Below, piece by piece: positions 47,123-56,523 of a stretch of DNA of 64,000 bases (positions are counted from its first letter, which is position 1; every line of letters begins with the position of its first letter). The translations under genes were made by a program, and so were the position numbers. Origin of the DNA: Paenibacillus sp. DCT19 (GTDB lineage: Bacteria > Bacillota > Bacilli > Paenibacillales > Paenibacillaceae); contig NZ_CP029639.1 of NCBI RefSeq assembly GCF_003268635.1, forward strand, positions 3,297,501 to 3,361,500, given 5' to 3'. The notes beneath the pieces were generated by a model. The model saw only the letters and a list, made by a program, of their open reading frames with translations, was not told the origin of the DNA and made no database searches.

Positions 47123-50100
47123 ATGGAAGTAACTTATCAAGGAGATGGCTATGAGTTAACATGGCCATATAACATCAAGGAGCTGCGTAGTTTTCGAATT
47201 GAGAGAGCCTTTAACACGCATGCTAAATGTATATTTATAGCTCGCATGAGCGAAGAGGAAGCAGAGCAATGCTTGATACATAGCAGCTTTGAGGATAGTT
47301 TGGTAATACAAAAGATTACGGATGCAAGACCGGAAAGCTGGTTTGCTGGGGGATTATCAAGGTAGACATCCAGATGGAGGATGGCATCCCTCTTGTTGAA
47401 GTACATGCACTCTCACGTAGCTATGTGATGGATATGACACCCCAGAGCCGTTCCTATCAGAACAAACGTCTAACGTATACTGATGCTGTGCGCCAGTTGG
47501 CTGGAAAGTACCATGGAGGAGATGCCCAGAACATGGCAACCAGTGATCAGGCATCAATCGGAGCACTGCTTGTGCAATATGAGGAGACGGACTGGCAATT
47601 CATGAAGCGACTCGCAGCCCGTGTGGGTACCGTCATCTTGCCGGATGTTACGATGGATGCCCCTCGTATATTCTTCGGAGTCCCGGACTTATCGTGGGGG
47701 CAAGATATCAAGGCTATTCGGTACACGGCGATGAAGGATCGAGCACAGTATGAGCAACTGAAGGCACATGCGGAAGGTGATGATGCGAAGAAGGTAACTG
47801 AGTCTGACTTTGTCCGTTACCGTGTGACAAGTGAACAATTCTGCCAAGTAGGCGATGATGTCTCTTTCAAAGGTCAGATCTGGGTGGTGTCCGAATCCGT
47901 CATTAGCTATAACGCAGGCAGACTTAGATATGAATACCTGTTCGTCCAAAGACGAAGCCTACGACGCAAATCCCGACGGAATGAGCAACTTCAGGGTAGA
48001 TCGCTGGAAGGGCGTGTTGTGAAACGGGCGAATAACATGGTGAAAGTACATCTGGACATCGACGACCAACATGATGAGCAAGGCAACTGGTGGTTTCCGT
48101 ACTCAGGGGAAGGTAACAACATTTTTCACTGTTTGCCGGATGAAGGTGCACGCATCAAGGTATATTTCCCCAGTGGGACAGAGAAACAGTCTATGGCTAT
48201 TAATTCTGTTCGCGGTGGTAGCGAGGATATGAAAAGCCGGACTGTATTCCATAAGCCAGCAACCAAAGTGTTCGAGATGCCAGGCGAAGCGCGTATGCAG
48301 CTTGGCGACGATGGCGTATTGTTCAAGAAAGGAAGCGTCAGTCTGCATCTGGATGCGGGAAACATCAGTCTGAACGCGACGGAAGATCTGCTCGTGGTGG
48401 CGAGTAGTCAGATTGAGGCGGGTTCAGGTAGCGACAAGGGTATGCTGGAATCATTCAAAATTCAAGCAGAGCAGCAGATTGTTTTGCAGACGAATGTGGA
48501 TCAATATGTCGTCCTTAGTGGCAACCGGGTGGGCATTCAGAGTAAAAAGGTGGATTTCCAGAAGATCGAAGTTGATTTTGCGGAAATGCTGACCGATGAA
48601 GAACTGGAAGAGCTGTATCTGGATATGTTGGCAGATGGCGAAATCATGAAGCAGGAAATAGATCTGTCGATGAATTTGAAGACGGCAGTACAGTTAACCG
48701 ATGCACAGCGCGCTGATATTCGCAGTCAGGTTGCACAGACAGCTCAGAGTGATCCTGGACTAGCGAATCAGGCGAAGGACTGGATGAGCAGTAAAACGCC
48801 GGATGAACAGAAAACGGTTTATCAGAAGAAGTATGTGAATCAACCTGCCGCTGAACCCGAAAAGAAAAGCAAAGAGCAAAAACAAGTGGAACTGGCGCAG
48901 CAGCAACAGGAATACAAGGAGATGAATCAGAACCGTACGAAGATTTACAATTGGCAGCAACAATCGAAGGAGATTCGGGCAACAGGAGAACGGGCAGGGA
49001 AAACGGAAGCGCAAATCCAAGCGATGCTACCCGCACCTCCGGTACTAAGTGGACAGCGCTCTTCTGGGCAAGGATCTTCAAGTGGGAAAAAGAGTCTGGG
49101 AGAGCAGTTCATGGAATCCACCGGTCTTGGAGATGCCTTTAAATCTATCCGTCCATGGCTCGATCAGATGGAGCTGGAACATGTCATTCCGCAAAAACCG
49201 GATTATTTGAGCAAAAAAACGCAAAAAACGGTATACTTATCCAGGTATACGTTCCAAGTGTTGATAGTAGATCCCCAGATGATGATTGCCCAATTCAATA
49301 TTATTTTTGGCGTTGTGGCCATCATATCTGCGATCCCATCAGGCGGGCTCTCTCTGTATGTCCTGGCTGCTGCAGATGCAGCTATAGGTGCAACGATGAT
49401 TGTCGTGAATGTCCAGAAACTGAATGACCTGAAGAACGGAAACGCGTACACCAATCCTAAGTTTCTTGGAATGGATCAGGAGATGCTGGATGATCTCGGT
49501 GTCGCTCTGATGTTCGTCAATCTGGCGATCTTGGCCAAACATGGGTTGAATAAAGCCGCGGATAAGCTGATTAATAGCAAGAACATGTCGGCATTAGATA
49601 GTAACTGGATGGCGTGGAAACAGCAAGCGAAGACGAACTTGAATAAAACAGCGGGTAACATCACGGATTATGCTTCCGATACGCTGAATCGTGCGAAGAA
49701 TCGCCTCCCAGGTTCAAAGCTCGCTATGGATGGCTCACCTCATGTATCCTTCAGTAAACCTACCAAGCCTTTGCCTCAAAATAGCCGACAGCAGAACTTC
49801 TGGAAAGAGACAGAGGCAGGTAAAGGAGATTTAGCGAGGAAATTGGATGGGGGAACGGGTGAATTTACTCCTTATTCTGACGAAATGAGAAAATATATTC
49901 CTGAACCAGAACCAGGCGATGGATACCAGGCATTGTTAGAGAAATATTATATTGAAATAAGAAAAGTTGGTTTAGATGATGTTTCAACTGTAGCTAAAAA
50001 TACTGGATTAACTGAAGAGCAAATTATTAAAATGAAAAAGCACGTTTTCTTAACGATACATGATAAAATATCTATTGCTGGTAAGCCATATGGTAATTTC

Positions 50101-50448
50101 TACTTTCAAGCAGATCCTGATATTGCCTATGCTTGGCAACAAGCACAAATAAGAGAATTAACTAATATGGAAAAAGATTGGTTTCAAAACTTAGCACATC
50201 ATGAATTGAAAGAACAAGAAATTATGAAGTATGGTTATATAGATGAACATGGTATAAGATTTGATCCTTTACCTTTGAGAGATAAATCTACATGGAACGG
50301 AAATACCTTTCTTGAAGACCCTGAGAAAAATGCTCATGATGCGGCTAATGTCTTAGGGGCTAGACAATATAGTACGCCATTTCCAACGGGTAAGGATAAA
50401 AGATTTGAAGATTATATGAAGTATTCTGAAGCTAAAATAGATTATTAG
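47123..50448 (+). CDS. VgrG-like spike with a C-terminal polymorphic toxin, frameshifted once
   Basis: The joined protein is about 1108 residues. Order: gpD/VgrG-like base (about 1-290; ETDWQFMKRLAARVGTVILP), OB-fold (GRSLEGRVVKRANNMVKVHLDIDD, about 295-380), needle-like beta region (MQLGDDGVLFKKGSVSLHLDAGNISL), a charged helical stretch rich in Gln/Lys, a hydrophobic pre-toxin segment (IIFGVVAIISAIPSGGLSLYVL), the shared pre-toxin block ending in LARKLDGGTGE (residue about 914), then a ~195-residue toxin tip. The tip has KKHVFLTIH, HHELKEQEIM and NAHDAA. The break is at GGGGG 47348-47352: a sixth G joins WFAGGI to IKVDIQMEDGIPLVEV. ATG at 47123 follows GGGGGAGATGAG. Confidence 0.85.
49406..49863 (+). 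repeat. Shared pre-toxin block, reference copy in the full-length gene
   Basis: This segment encodes NVQKLNDLKNGNAY through ...KGDLARKLDGGTGE. Near-identical DNA recurs at 54581-55037, with shorter matches at 57433-57650 and 59231-59561. After it, sequence changes abruptly to an AT-rich, unrelated tip in every copy. Confidence 0.92.
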
Positions 50449-50463
50449 ATGAGGTGTTTATTA

Positions 50464-50943
50464 ATGTACTACGATCAGGCCGTAACTAGAGTTAACCAAG
50501 TGAATTGGAATGAATTCGGTACCAATGTGTCAAAAGATAATGGAAAGTTAGTTAACGAATTTTTGAGAAGACTTGCTAGTTTTTATAAAGCTGAATGTCA
50601 AATACCGAAAACACCTGTTTATAGCAATATAGCATATTTGCTTGGTGACACTGATTTAAAGATAAATATTTATGGGCTCTGTAACAAAAGCACTAATGAG
50701 TTTTTGGAGAAACATGGTTATATTGAATTTATAGTTTCTTTTTATATTCAGTTAGCAAAATACATTGATAATCATCCAGAATATTCTGAATATTTAAAAA
50801 TTTACGAACCTTTACTCGAAATAATTGAGAGTGGAGGATGTTTTAATATTAATACAATGGGTATTGAGATCAAAGGCTTTGGTTACATCCCATTGCAGGG
50901 CTGGTATGAACGTTATGTATATGGGGAACCTGGTAGTGTATGA
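50464..50943 (+). CDS. Immunity protein A1 (LRR-motif family), cognate to the main toxin
   Basis: This 159-residue acidic protein starts 15 bases after the toxin stop, ATG 50464 behind GATGAGGTG. Family marks: VNQVNWNEFG, LVNEFLRRLASF, IYEPLLEIIESGGCF and a Trp-Tyr near the end. At least six further paralogs lie downstream in the array. Its position straight after the HEL-motif toxin is the standard place for a cognate immunity gene. It has no signal peptide, so it would bind the toxin in the cytoplasm. The family name is not known to me. Confidence 0.8.
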   Translation: MYYDQAVTRVNQVNWNEFGTNVSKDNGKLVNEFLRRLASFYKAECQIPKTPVYSNIAYLLGDTDLKINIYGLCNKSTNEFLEKHGYIEFIVSFYIQLAKYIDNHPEYSEYLKIYEPLLEIIESGGCFNINTMGIEIKGFGYIPLQGWYERYVYGEPGSV

Positions 50944-50954
50944 AGCGGATTAAC

Positions 50955-51079
50955 AAGACAAGCTAGAAAACTCCTTTGAAAAGGATTTCTGGAAAAATTA
51001 TTCTCCTCAAGTTTTTGCGATGTTTTGGCAAATCGTTTTAGAGCAGTTTTCAGTTAACCAATTAACCATGCTGTAATAT
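50955..51079 (+). pseudogene. Short open remnant, origin unknown
   Basis: A 40-codon open frame reading DKLENSFEKDFWKNYSPQVFAMFWQIV ends at TAA 51077-51079, without a start or ribosome binding site. It may be a leftover from a lost toxin or immunity gene; no relative is recognised. Confidence 0.3.
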
Positions 51080-51116
51080 AGGCTTGGTTTTCAAAGACGA
51101 ACTAAGGTAATATTGA

Positions 51117-51165
51117 AAAGCTCGTTCCCACTTGAAGCATGAGTAGGAAAGAGCTTTCTTTTTTA
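51117..51165 (+). terminator. Terminator after immunity gene A1
   Basis: AAAGCTCGTTCC (51117-51128) pairs with GGAAAGAGCTTT (51146-51157) with one mismatch, followed by CTTTTTT. Confidence 0.85.
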
Positions 51166-51360
51166 TTCCTAAATCAATTAAAGGAATTGAAACTAGAGAA
51201 AGTAGATTGTCTATTTTCAGTTCTTTCAGAATATAGTGTCAGGTTACTTGAGCCTGTCCGAGGGAAGTAATCAGTTTGACGGTCTGCATAGCTTGATCAT
51301 GGAGTCTGAATCGTAGAGGTAAAGTCTGTTAATAGTCTTTGAAGTAGGAGGTATAAAAAA

Positions 51361-51650
51361 GTCTTTGGAACGTTGCTTTCTTATAATAAGCAAATTAATG
51401 ATGATATAGAAAAAGTTTATAATGACTATAAAAATACAATACCTAAGCAACTAATTCCATTTGCATTTGATCCCGCAGGAAACTTAATTTGTTTTGATTA
51501 TAAAGATCATGAAAAGATCCATTATGGTGTTCTGGGAGCATGAAAATGCTGGAGATAAAGCAATATTAATGCGTGAGGAAGGTTTAACAGCAGCACAGGT
51601 TGAAAAACGTGCAAGGGAGCAACTATTTTATGTTGCGGAAACATTTTAGG
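51361..51650 (+). pseudogene. SUKH-type immunity gene remnant
   Basis: Two frames of the SUKH C-terminal half are visible: IPKQLIPFAFDPAGNLICFDYKDHEK, then after a one-base break near 51515 IMVFWEHENAGDKAILMREEGLTAAQVEKRAREQLFYVAETF. The DPAGN-ICFDY and VFWEHE motifs are typical SMI1/KNR4. An AGGAGG site is left upstream (51346-51351) but the N-terminal half is gone. It shows a third immunity family once lived here, likely for a toxin now deleted. Confidence 0.72.
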
Positions 51651-51941
51651 ACTTTTGAATAAATTGCATGATTATGATTTTCATATAATTATAATATTAA
51701 CGTTTTCTTAATAACTTCAATAATTAATCGGATAACAAGAAGCAAAATTCGGGTTTGCAAAAAAATTGTACAAGATCGTTAGAAATCAAACCACAAAGAG
51801 TAAACACTATGCTACATTGCTTCTTTATATACTATTATAGATCTAAGTTATTACTTGATTCTGAAGTAGTGTTTGCTTCTCATAAGGCGGTTGAATGGTT
51901 TAACTTTGAATTATCAAAGAAAATAGTTTAATAAATTGAAA
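51651..51941 (+). other. AT-rich stretch with small remnant frames
   Basis: A 41-codon frame (about 51810-51932: MLHCFFIYYYRSKLLLDSEVVFASHKAVEWFNFELSKKIV) lacks a clear ribosome binding site and relatives. The remainder is unremarkable and probably decayed toxin or immunity DNA. Confidence 0.25.
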
Positions 51942-52071
51942 GACCATGAACAAGAGTGAAAAATTAATGGCAATAGGAAAGGATGGTCTTAATCCCGATC
52001 CCCTTGGGTCTCATGAATTAGCCTCAGAACAACCGAAGTTTGAAACAATTCCAGGTTATCAGCTGGTTTGA
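51942..52071 (+). pseudogene. Tail remnant of a HEL-motif toxin
   Basis: DHE- then, after a small break, NKSEKLMAIGKDGLNPDPLGSHELASEQPKFETIPGYQLV and a stop. It aligns with the end of the main toxin (HHELKEQEIMKYG...NAHDAAN) and the other tails. A homologous immunity gene begins 36 bases later. Confidence 0.6.
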
Positions 52072-52107
52072 ATAAATTTTATGCCATAAAAGTAGGTGAA
52101 GAATGGG

Positions 52108-52632
52108 ATGAGTTATAATTTCATAACCGCTATAGAAAGAGTACAGCGAATAGATTGGTCTTTAGAGGTAGAGAATAAAAAGTCTAATGATTGTCTAGTA
52201 TCGGAATTCTTGAGGAGAGCATCGGCATTTTTAGTATCTAGCACTTTCACTAGTTCAAATTTTTTCTTTAGTCCTATTAAGGTTTTGGGGACAAATATTG
52301 AACTTGACCTTGAGAGAATAAGTGAACAGATATTTCCTACAGAAGACATTCCCTCTAACCCTATCACAAGGATAATGTATTTGCGTTATATAGAATTGGC
52401 TTACTTATTAGACATTGGAATTACAATAGCAATGAAATATCAAGATATTTATGAACCTATAATTAGATTCTTAGAAAGAGGCGGCTCGCTAAGGATAGAT
52501 AAGGGAGTGTATCTTGAGACCGGAGGGAGTACTTTACTACTTGGTGAATGGGTGGAAAGGTACTCAAAAAATGAACCAATAGACATTAGTGATTTATATT
52601 TAGATAATGTCGATGGAATAATGGAAAAGTAG
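52108..52632 (+). CDS. Immunity protein A2 (LRR-motif family)
   Basis: This 174-residue protein has RVQRIDWSLE, LVSEFLRRASAF, YIELAYLLDIG, DIYEPIIRFLERGGS and EPIDISDLYLDNVD, the full set of family marks. ATG at 52108 behind AGGTGAAG is chosen; GTG 52096 is the alternative. It follows a HEL-motif toxin tail, so its cognate toxin has mostly been lost while the immunity gene is intact, as expected for kept orphan immunity. Confidence 0.75.
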   Translation: MSYNFITAIERVQRIDWSLEVENKKSNDCLVSEFLRRASAFLVSSTFTSSNFFFSPIKVLGTNIELDLERISEQIFPTEDIPSNPITRIMYLRYIELAYLLDIGITIAMKYQDIYEPIIRFLERGGSLRIDKGVYLETGGSTLLLGEWVERYSKNEPIDISDLYLDNVDGIMEK

Positions 52633-52899
52633 TATTTTTCTCATAATTGGCCGAAACAGAATAAAAATATCAAATGATAAGAACAGTCAATTAAATATTC
52701 TACATAAGAAAGCAATATTATCCCATCAATAAAAATTCTAGAGCTTAAACAATGATCCAAAATTTCAATTATAGAGATATGAGTATTTTAAAACGGAAGG
52801 AGGGTTATCATCTCCATAATCTAAATTTGAGTACTTGTGTTTTAGAAGAATGTATAGAAAGAAGCACACAAAATTAAAACAGATGGAGAGACAAAGTAA

Positions 52900-53448
52900 A
52901 TGAAAAGGCTAGATCAGTCAATTGAACGTATATCTGCTATAGATTGGAATAGTATCGGAAATAGAGAAACAAGATCACATGTTCATCTGTGTAGTGAATA
53001 TTTAAGAAGAGCATCAATTTTCTCAAATAAATTTCCAGGTTCTTGTATATATCCATTCATTGTTATATCAAATTCAATAACTAAGTCTGAAGAGAACTTT
53101 GAAGAATTTCAAGTATTGGATAAAATCAACAACAGCTATCATAGAGTAATAGTAGATAGTTATTTAGAGTTGAACGCATTAATTGATGAAGGAAATCAAA
53201 TAGCTCTCGAAAATCAAGATTTATTTGAGCCAGTAATTAAGCTATATGAAAGAGGAGGTTCATTCTATAAAAGGGGAGGATTTGTGAATGTCGCTGGTGA
53301 ATCCTTCGAAATTGTAGATCGAACTAATTTAGAACCGCTTGATATAAGTGATCAAAAATTAGATCAGATGGATATTGAACAAGACATGGAGATAATGTGG
53401 GTAATGAGGATAATATCGTTATTGAAAACTGCTTGGAACATGCTGTAA
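52900..53448 (+). CDS. Immunity protein A3 (LRR-motif family)
   Basis: This 182-residue protein starts at ATG 52900 behind GATGGAGAGAC and has RISAIDWNSIG, LCSEYLRRASIF, YLELNALIDEG, DLFEPVIKLYERGGSF and EPLDISDQKLDQMD. The last ~20 residues (MWVMRIISLLKTAWNML) do not fit the family and overlap the next gene, so the true end may be near 53395. No toxin remnant is recognised before it. Confidence 0.72.
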   Translation: MKRLDQSIERISAIDWNSIGNRETRSHVHLCSEYLRRASIFSNKFPGSCIYPFIVISNSITKSEENFEEFQVLDKINNSYHRVIVDSYLELNALIDEGNQIALENQDLFEPVIKLYERGGSFYKRGGFVNVAGESFEIVDRTNLEPLDISDQKLDQMDIEQDMEIMWVMRIISLLKTAWNML

Positions 53449-53860
53449 ACAGGATTAATTCAATTAACTTTAAGTTTGAAGAAGCAGAAAAGAACTCCCA
53501 TTTAATCCTGGCAAATGAATTTTTAAAAAGATCAGCATATTTTGAACGTTTTTCATATTTGGATTTGAGTCTCGAAAGTCCATTTGTAAATGTTGCAGAA
53601 GCTTTAGGATATTCACCTATTTTAGAAATAGAAAAAATAAGTCCAACAGTTTCATCCATTCAAAATGAAATAATCAAGTCGATTTGTATACAATACTTGG
53701 AGTTGTCGGCATAGTTGATCAGGGCGTATTAAGAGCTCGAAAATATTATAATGTATATGAGCCTCTTATAAAATTGTTTGAAAGAGGCGGGGAAATCGAT
53801 CTTGTGGATAACAATAAAAGAACTAGCAGATTTAGTAGGAGGAATATTTCATGCATATAA
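53397..53860 (+). pseudogene. Immunity gene A4 (LRR-motif family), frameshifted
   Basis: The first part has AVNRINSINFKFEE, LANEFLKRSAYF and IQYLEL. A one-base break near 53710 switches to VGIVDQGVLRARKYYNVYEPLIKLFERGGEIDL and ends at 53860, 10 bases into the next gene. Only one base separates this from a complete family member. It begins at GTG 53397, overlapping A3. It may be a real pseudogene or a sequencing loss. Confidence 0.6.
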
Positions 53861-54456
53861 ATGATAAATCGAAAAGAGAGTTTTTATACAAGCCAAGTTA
53901 TTTCGCAGGTATGATTGTAGATGATGAACCGTTGACTTTTGATTCTTTTTATGCAATCAGTGATGAGTTTATAAGTTTAAAACAAACATTTTACAGAAGT
54001 ACATTATGCGAGCTTATATGTGAATTAATTCATATTTTTAAAATGGGTTCTCCTAATTATTCTAGATTAGCTACTTTGTTCGGAGATAGTTATGATTATA
54101 CGCACGGGGGCTTAATCGCAGTTTATGGATTAAAAGAAGCTAAGGCAAGGAAAGAAGAATTTGAAACACAACACGGATTAGGTAAAGCTGGTATGGATTA
54201 TGGAAACAAAATAATTGTTAGTGTTGAACCGGTAGACCGTATGTTTGAGGATATCATTAAAATAGAAATGGATATTGACATTGAAACTCTAAAGGTAGAT
54301 TTTTTATACTTGTACGTGAATGGCAGTTTAGATTTAATAAAAGTAAAAAATGATTTAGAGCAATACTACCATAATATAGTGATATTGAAAGAAGAAAGTC
54401 TTACAATATCGAATGAAAGCTGTCAAATCATTATTACCAACAGTAATTTAAATTAA
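53851..54456 (+). CDS. Hypothetical protein, probable immunity or accessory protein
   Basis: This 201-residue protein starts at ATG 53851 behind AGGAGGAATATTTC. It reads FLYKPSYFAGMIVDDEPLTFDSFYAISDEFISLKQTFYRSTLCELICELIHIFKMG and later IIKIEMDIDIETLKVDFLYLYVNGSLDLIKVKNDLEQYY. No motif is recognised and it is unrelated to the LRR or deaminase-linked immunity families. Its place in the array, low GC and lack of a signal peptide fit an immunity protein with its own, lost toxin. A terminator follows. Confidence 0.5.
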   Translation: MHINDKSKREFLYKPSYFAGMIVDDEPLTFDSFYAISDEFISLKQTFYRSTLCELICELIHIFKMGSPNYSRLATLFGDSYDYTHGGLIAVYGLKEAKARKEEFETQHGLGKAGMDYGNKIIVSVEPVDRMFEDIIKIEMDIDIETLKVDFLYLYVNGSLDLIKVKNDLEQYYHNIVILKEESLTISNESCQIIITNSNLN

Positions 54457-54522
54457 AAAATGATGAATAATGATTCAATAACACGCTCTTTTTTTGATAA
54501 CTATACGAAATTTAACATTCAG

Positions 54523-54563
54523 CAGATCAATCGTTAGATGATTGATCTGTTGTTGTGTTTTCT
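54523..54563 (+). terminator. Terminator just before the deaminase tip cassette
   Basis: CAGATCAATC (54523-54532) and GATTGATCTG (54540-54549) form a perfect stem, followed by TTGTTGTGTTTT. The orphan cassette starts within 20 bases, so it has no read-through from upstream. Confidence 0.8.
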
Positions 54564-55560
54564 GGGAATGAAGAGTTCCCTGAATGTCCAGAAACTGAAT
54601 GACCTGAAGAACGGAAACGCATATTCCAATCCTACGTTTCTTGGAATGGATCAGAAGATGCTGGATGATCTCGGTGTCGCTCTGATGTTCGTCAATCTGG
54701 CGATCTTGGCCAAACATGGGTTGAATAAAGCCGCGGATAAGCTGATTAATAGCAAGAACATGTCGGCACTAGATAATAACTGGACGGCGTGGAAACAACA
54801 AGCGAAGACGAACTTGAATAAAACAGCGGGTAACATCACGGATGTTGCTTCTGATACGCTGAATCGTGCGAAGAATCGCCTTCCCGGTTCAAAGCTCGCC
54901 ATGGATGGCTCACCTCATGTATCGTTCAGTAAACCTACCAAGCCTTTGCCTCAAAATAGCCGACAGCAGAACTTCTGGAAAGAGACGGAGGCAGGTAAAG
55001 GAGATTTAGCGAGGAAACTGGATGGGGAAACGGGGGAAGGTGGAAGTTGGTTCCCAACAAGAATAATTGATCCAATTAAAGATGCTGCAATTATTAAAAG
55101 AGTATCGGAACTAAAGGCGACACTATCAAACAGGGTTTTGAATAAATCTGGAGCTAATATGGGTTATGCAGAGGTAAATATTGAGGGGATAAGCAAAACA
55201 GAATTTTTCGCTCACAGTCAAGTTACAGATCACGGTAAAAATCCTAACTTGATGGACTTTTCTTTTAAACCTCTTAAACCTAATAAGCCAAAATATGAAG
55301 CACAAAAGGCAGTTGATGATGACGGAATACCATATTTAAGAGATGATGATACTGAGTATAAGATCATTAATGATATAGCTTTAAAGCTGAATGGGAACTA
55401 CAATGCAAAAGGAACAATTAAATTATTTACTGAGAAAGATACTTGTGCCAGTTGTAATAGTATAATTAATAAGTTTAAAAAGGATTTTCCGAATATTGAC
55501 ATTGAAGTGATTCATAATAATGGAAATAAGATTCCTAAAATGGAGACAGAAGGGAATTAA
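54538..55560 (+). CDS. Orphan toxin-tip cassette with deaminase-like toxin
   Basis: An open frame of 340 codons. It has the shared pre-toxin block (54581-55037, through KGDLARKLDGETGE) and a ~170-residue tip: KSGANMGYAEVNIEGISKTEFFAHSQV, then DTEYKIINDIALKLNGNYNAKGTIKLFTEKDTCASCNSIINKFKKDFPNIDIEVIHNNG. The HSQ, T-E-K-D-T-CASC and FPNIDIEV motifs match bacterial toxin deaminases of the BURPS668_1122-like group. The nominal ATG 54538 lies inside a terminator and has no ribosome binding site, and the spike is missing, so this is probably a silent tip awaiting recombination. Confidence 0.78.
   Translation: MIDLLLCFLGMKSSLNVQKLNDLKNGNAYSNPTFLGMDQKMLDDLGVALMFVNLAILAKHGLNKAADKLINSKNMSALDNNWTAWKQQAKTNLNKTAGNITDVASDTLNRAKNRLPGSKLAMDGSPHVSFSKPTKPLPQNSRQQNFWKETEAGKGDLARKLDGETGEGGSWFPTRIIDPIKDAAIIKRVSELKATLSNRVLNKSGANMGYAEVNIEGISKTEFFAHSQVTDHGKNPNLMDFSFKPLKPNKPKYEAQKAVDDDGIPYLRDDDTEYKIINDIALKLNGNYNAKGTIKLFTEKDTCASCNSIINKFKKDFPNIDIEVIHNNGNKIPKMETEGN
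54581..55037 (+). repeat. Shared pre-toxin block, copy 2
   Basis: Near-identical to 49406-49863, ending in the equivalent GGATGGGGAAACGGGGGAA. Differences are scattered single bases (for example ANPT/TNPK and QK/QE). Sequence identity stops sharply at both ends. Confidence 0.92.
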
Positions 55561-55565
55561 GTTGA

Positions 55566-56255
55566 ATGTGGGAATATCAAGAATGCATTGATGCATTTAT
55601 GGAAGAATTTTTTGAGCGTAAACAGAGAGATAATATAAGTAATAACGAGGCTTTGGTTAGAACTTTTGGTGAATTTTATAGTCCTAATATGGATGATGAA
55701 ATGGAGAAGGCAATAATAAATGTGTTATATGTAGAAATAGCCTCACAAAATTCACGGATTTTTATTAAAGCAAAAGAAAATAGGGAGAAAGCATTAAAGT
55801 CAATTAATTTTGAAAAAATCATGGGTCAACTTGAAATGAAACAAATTACTAAAAATCAAATTGATGAATTGGTTATTCGTCGAGATAATGCGCTAAAACT
55901 ACTTAATAATATTCAGGTTGATTTATACCCAGATGCGAGATGGTATTATGAGGAACTCATAAATGGAGTAAATCAATATTTTATAACCATTAAGGATGCA
56001 AAATCAGAGTTTTTTGTTCCGTATGTATTAGAACATTTTGAGAGAGCTTGCAACAACACACTTAGTGAGAAAATCACCATTTATATGTTACTAGGAGAAA
56101 AATTAGTTGAAGAACAAAAACCTATTCCATATAGCATATTAAAAGAATTAGTACAGTTTAATAGTGAAAGTGTTACAAATCAACTTCTACCTGAAGAGAA
56201 AAATGACTTAGAATCACGAATTCAAAAATTACTTGAATTAAATGGTCAAGAATAA
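55566..56255 (+). CDS. Immunity protein B1, cognate to the deaminase tip
   Basis: This 229-residue acidic helical protein has MWEYQECIDAFMEEFFERKQRDNISNNEALVRTFGEFYSPNMDDEMEKAI, then ARWYYEELINGVNQYF and ends LLPEEKNDLESRIQKLLE. A homologue is at 59740-60420 next to a deaminase remnant, which confirms it as the deaminase partner. It may belong to a known deaminase-linked immunity family (Imm3-like), but I could not confirm which. It starts 6 bases after the toxin stop; TTG 55562 is an alternative. Confidence 0.75.
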   Translation: MWEYQECIDAFMEEFFERKQRDNISNNEALVRTFGEFYSPNMDDEMEKAIINVLYVEIASQNSRIFIKAKENREKALKSINFEKIMGQLEMKQITKNQIDELVIRRDNALKLLNNIQVDLYPDARWYYEELINGVNQYFITIKDAKSEFFVPYVLEHFERACNNTLSEKITIYMLLGEKLVEEQKPIPYSILKELVQFNSESVTNQLLPEEKNDLESRIQKLLELNGQE

Positions 56256-56295
56256 CTGAAACATTATTAAAGATTTCATATCTACTACTTAACAA

Positions 56296-56330
56296 TACCA
56301 CAATACGATCTAATCAACGTGTTGTGGTAA
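56296..56330 (+). terminator. Hairpin after immunity B1
   Basis: TACCACAATACG and CGTGTTGTGGTA form a stem with one mismatch but no T run. The pre-toxin fragment begins directly after it. Confidence 0.45.
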
Positions 56331-56457
56331 TTTGGCGTTGTGGCCATCATATCTGCGATCCCATCAGGCGGGCTCTCTCTGTATGTCCTAGCTGCTGCAG
56401 ATGCAGCTATAGGTGCAACGATGATTGTCGTGAATGTCCAGAAACTGAATGACCTGA
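56331..56457 (+). repeat. Upstream part of the pre-toxin region, orphan fragment
   Basis: A 127-base near-identical copy of about 49306-49432 (GVVAIISAIPSGGLSLYVLAAADAAIGATMIVVNVQKLND). It stops at GACCTGA, overlapping the beginning of copy 2 by about 27 bases, as if the array had been broken within a longer homologous block. Confidence 0.88.
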
Positions 56458-56523
56458 GTTACTGTTGAAAAAATACACGAGTAACAGAACTAGAAGTTAT
56501 TAATATGAAAATTCCACTTATGA

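Noticed and set aside
48644..49081. Long minus-strand open frames inside the spike gene and other genes
   Set aside because: They run antisense to conserved protein-coding sequence, lack ribosome binding sites and show no family features; they are by-products of the real frames.
49864..50448. HExxH metalloprotease as the toxin
   Set aside because: The motif is HHELKEQEIM and HELAE, without the second His at the required spacing.
43142..50448. A complete type VI secretion system or prophage
   Set aside because: No sheath, tube, baseplate, capsid, terminase, portal or integrase sequences are visible.
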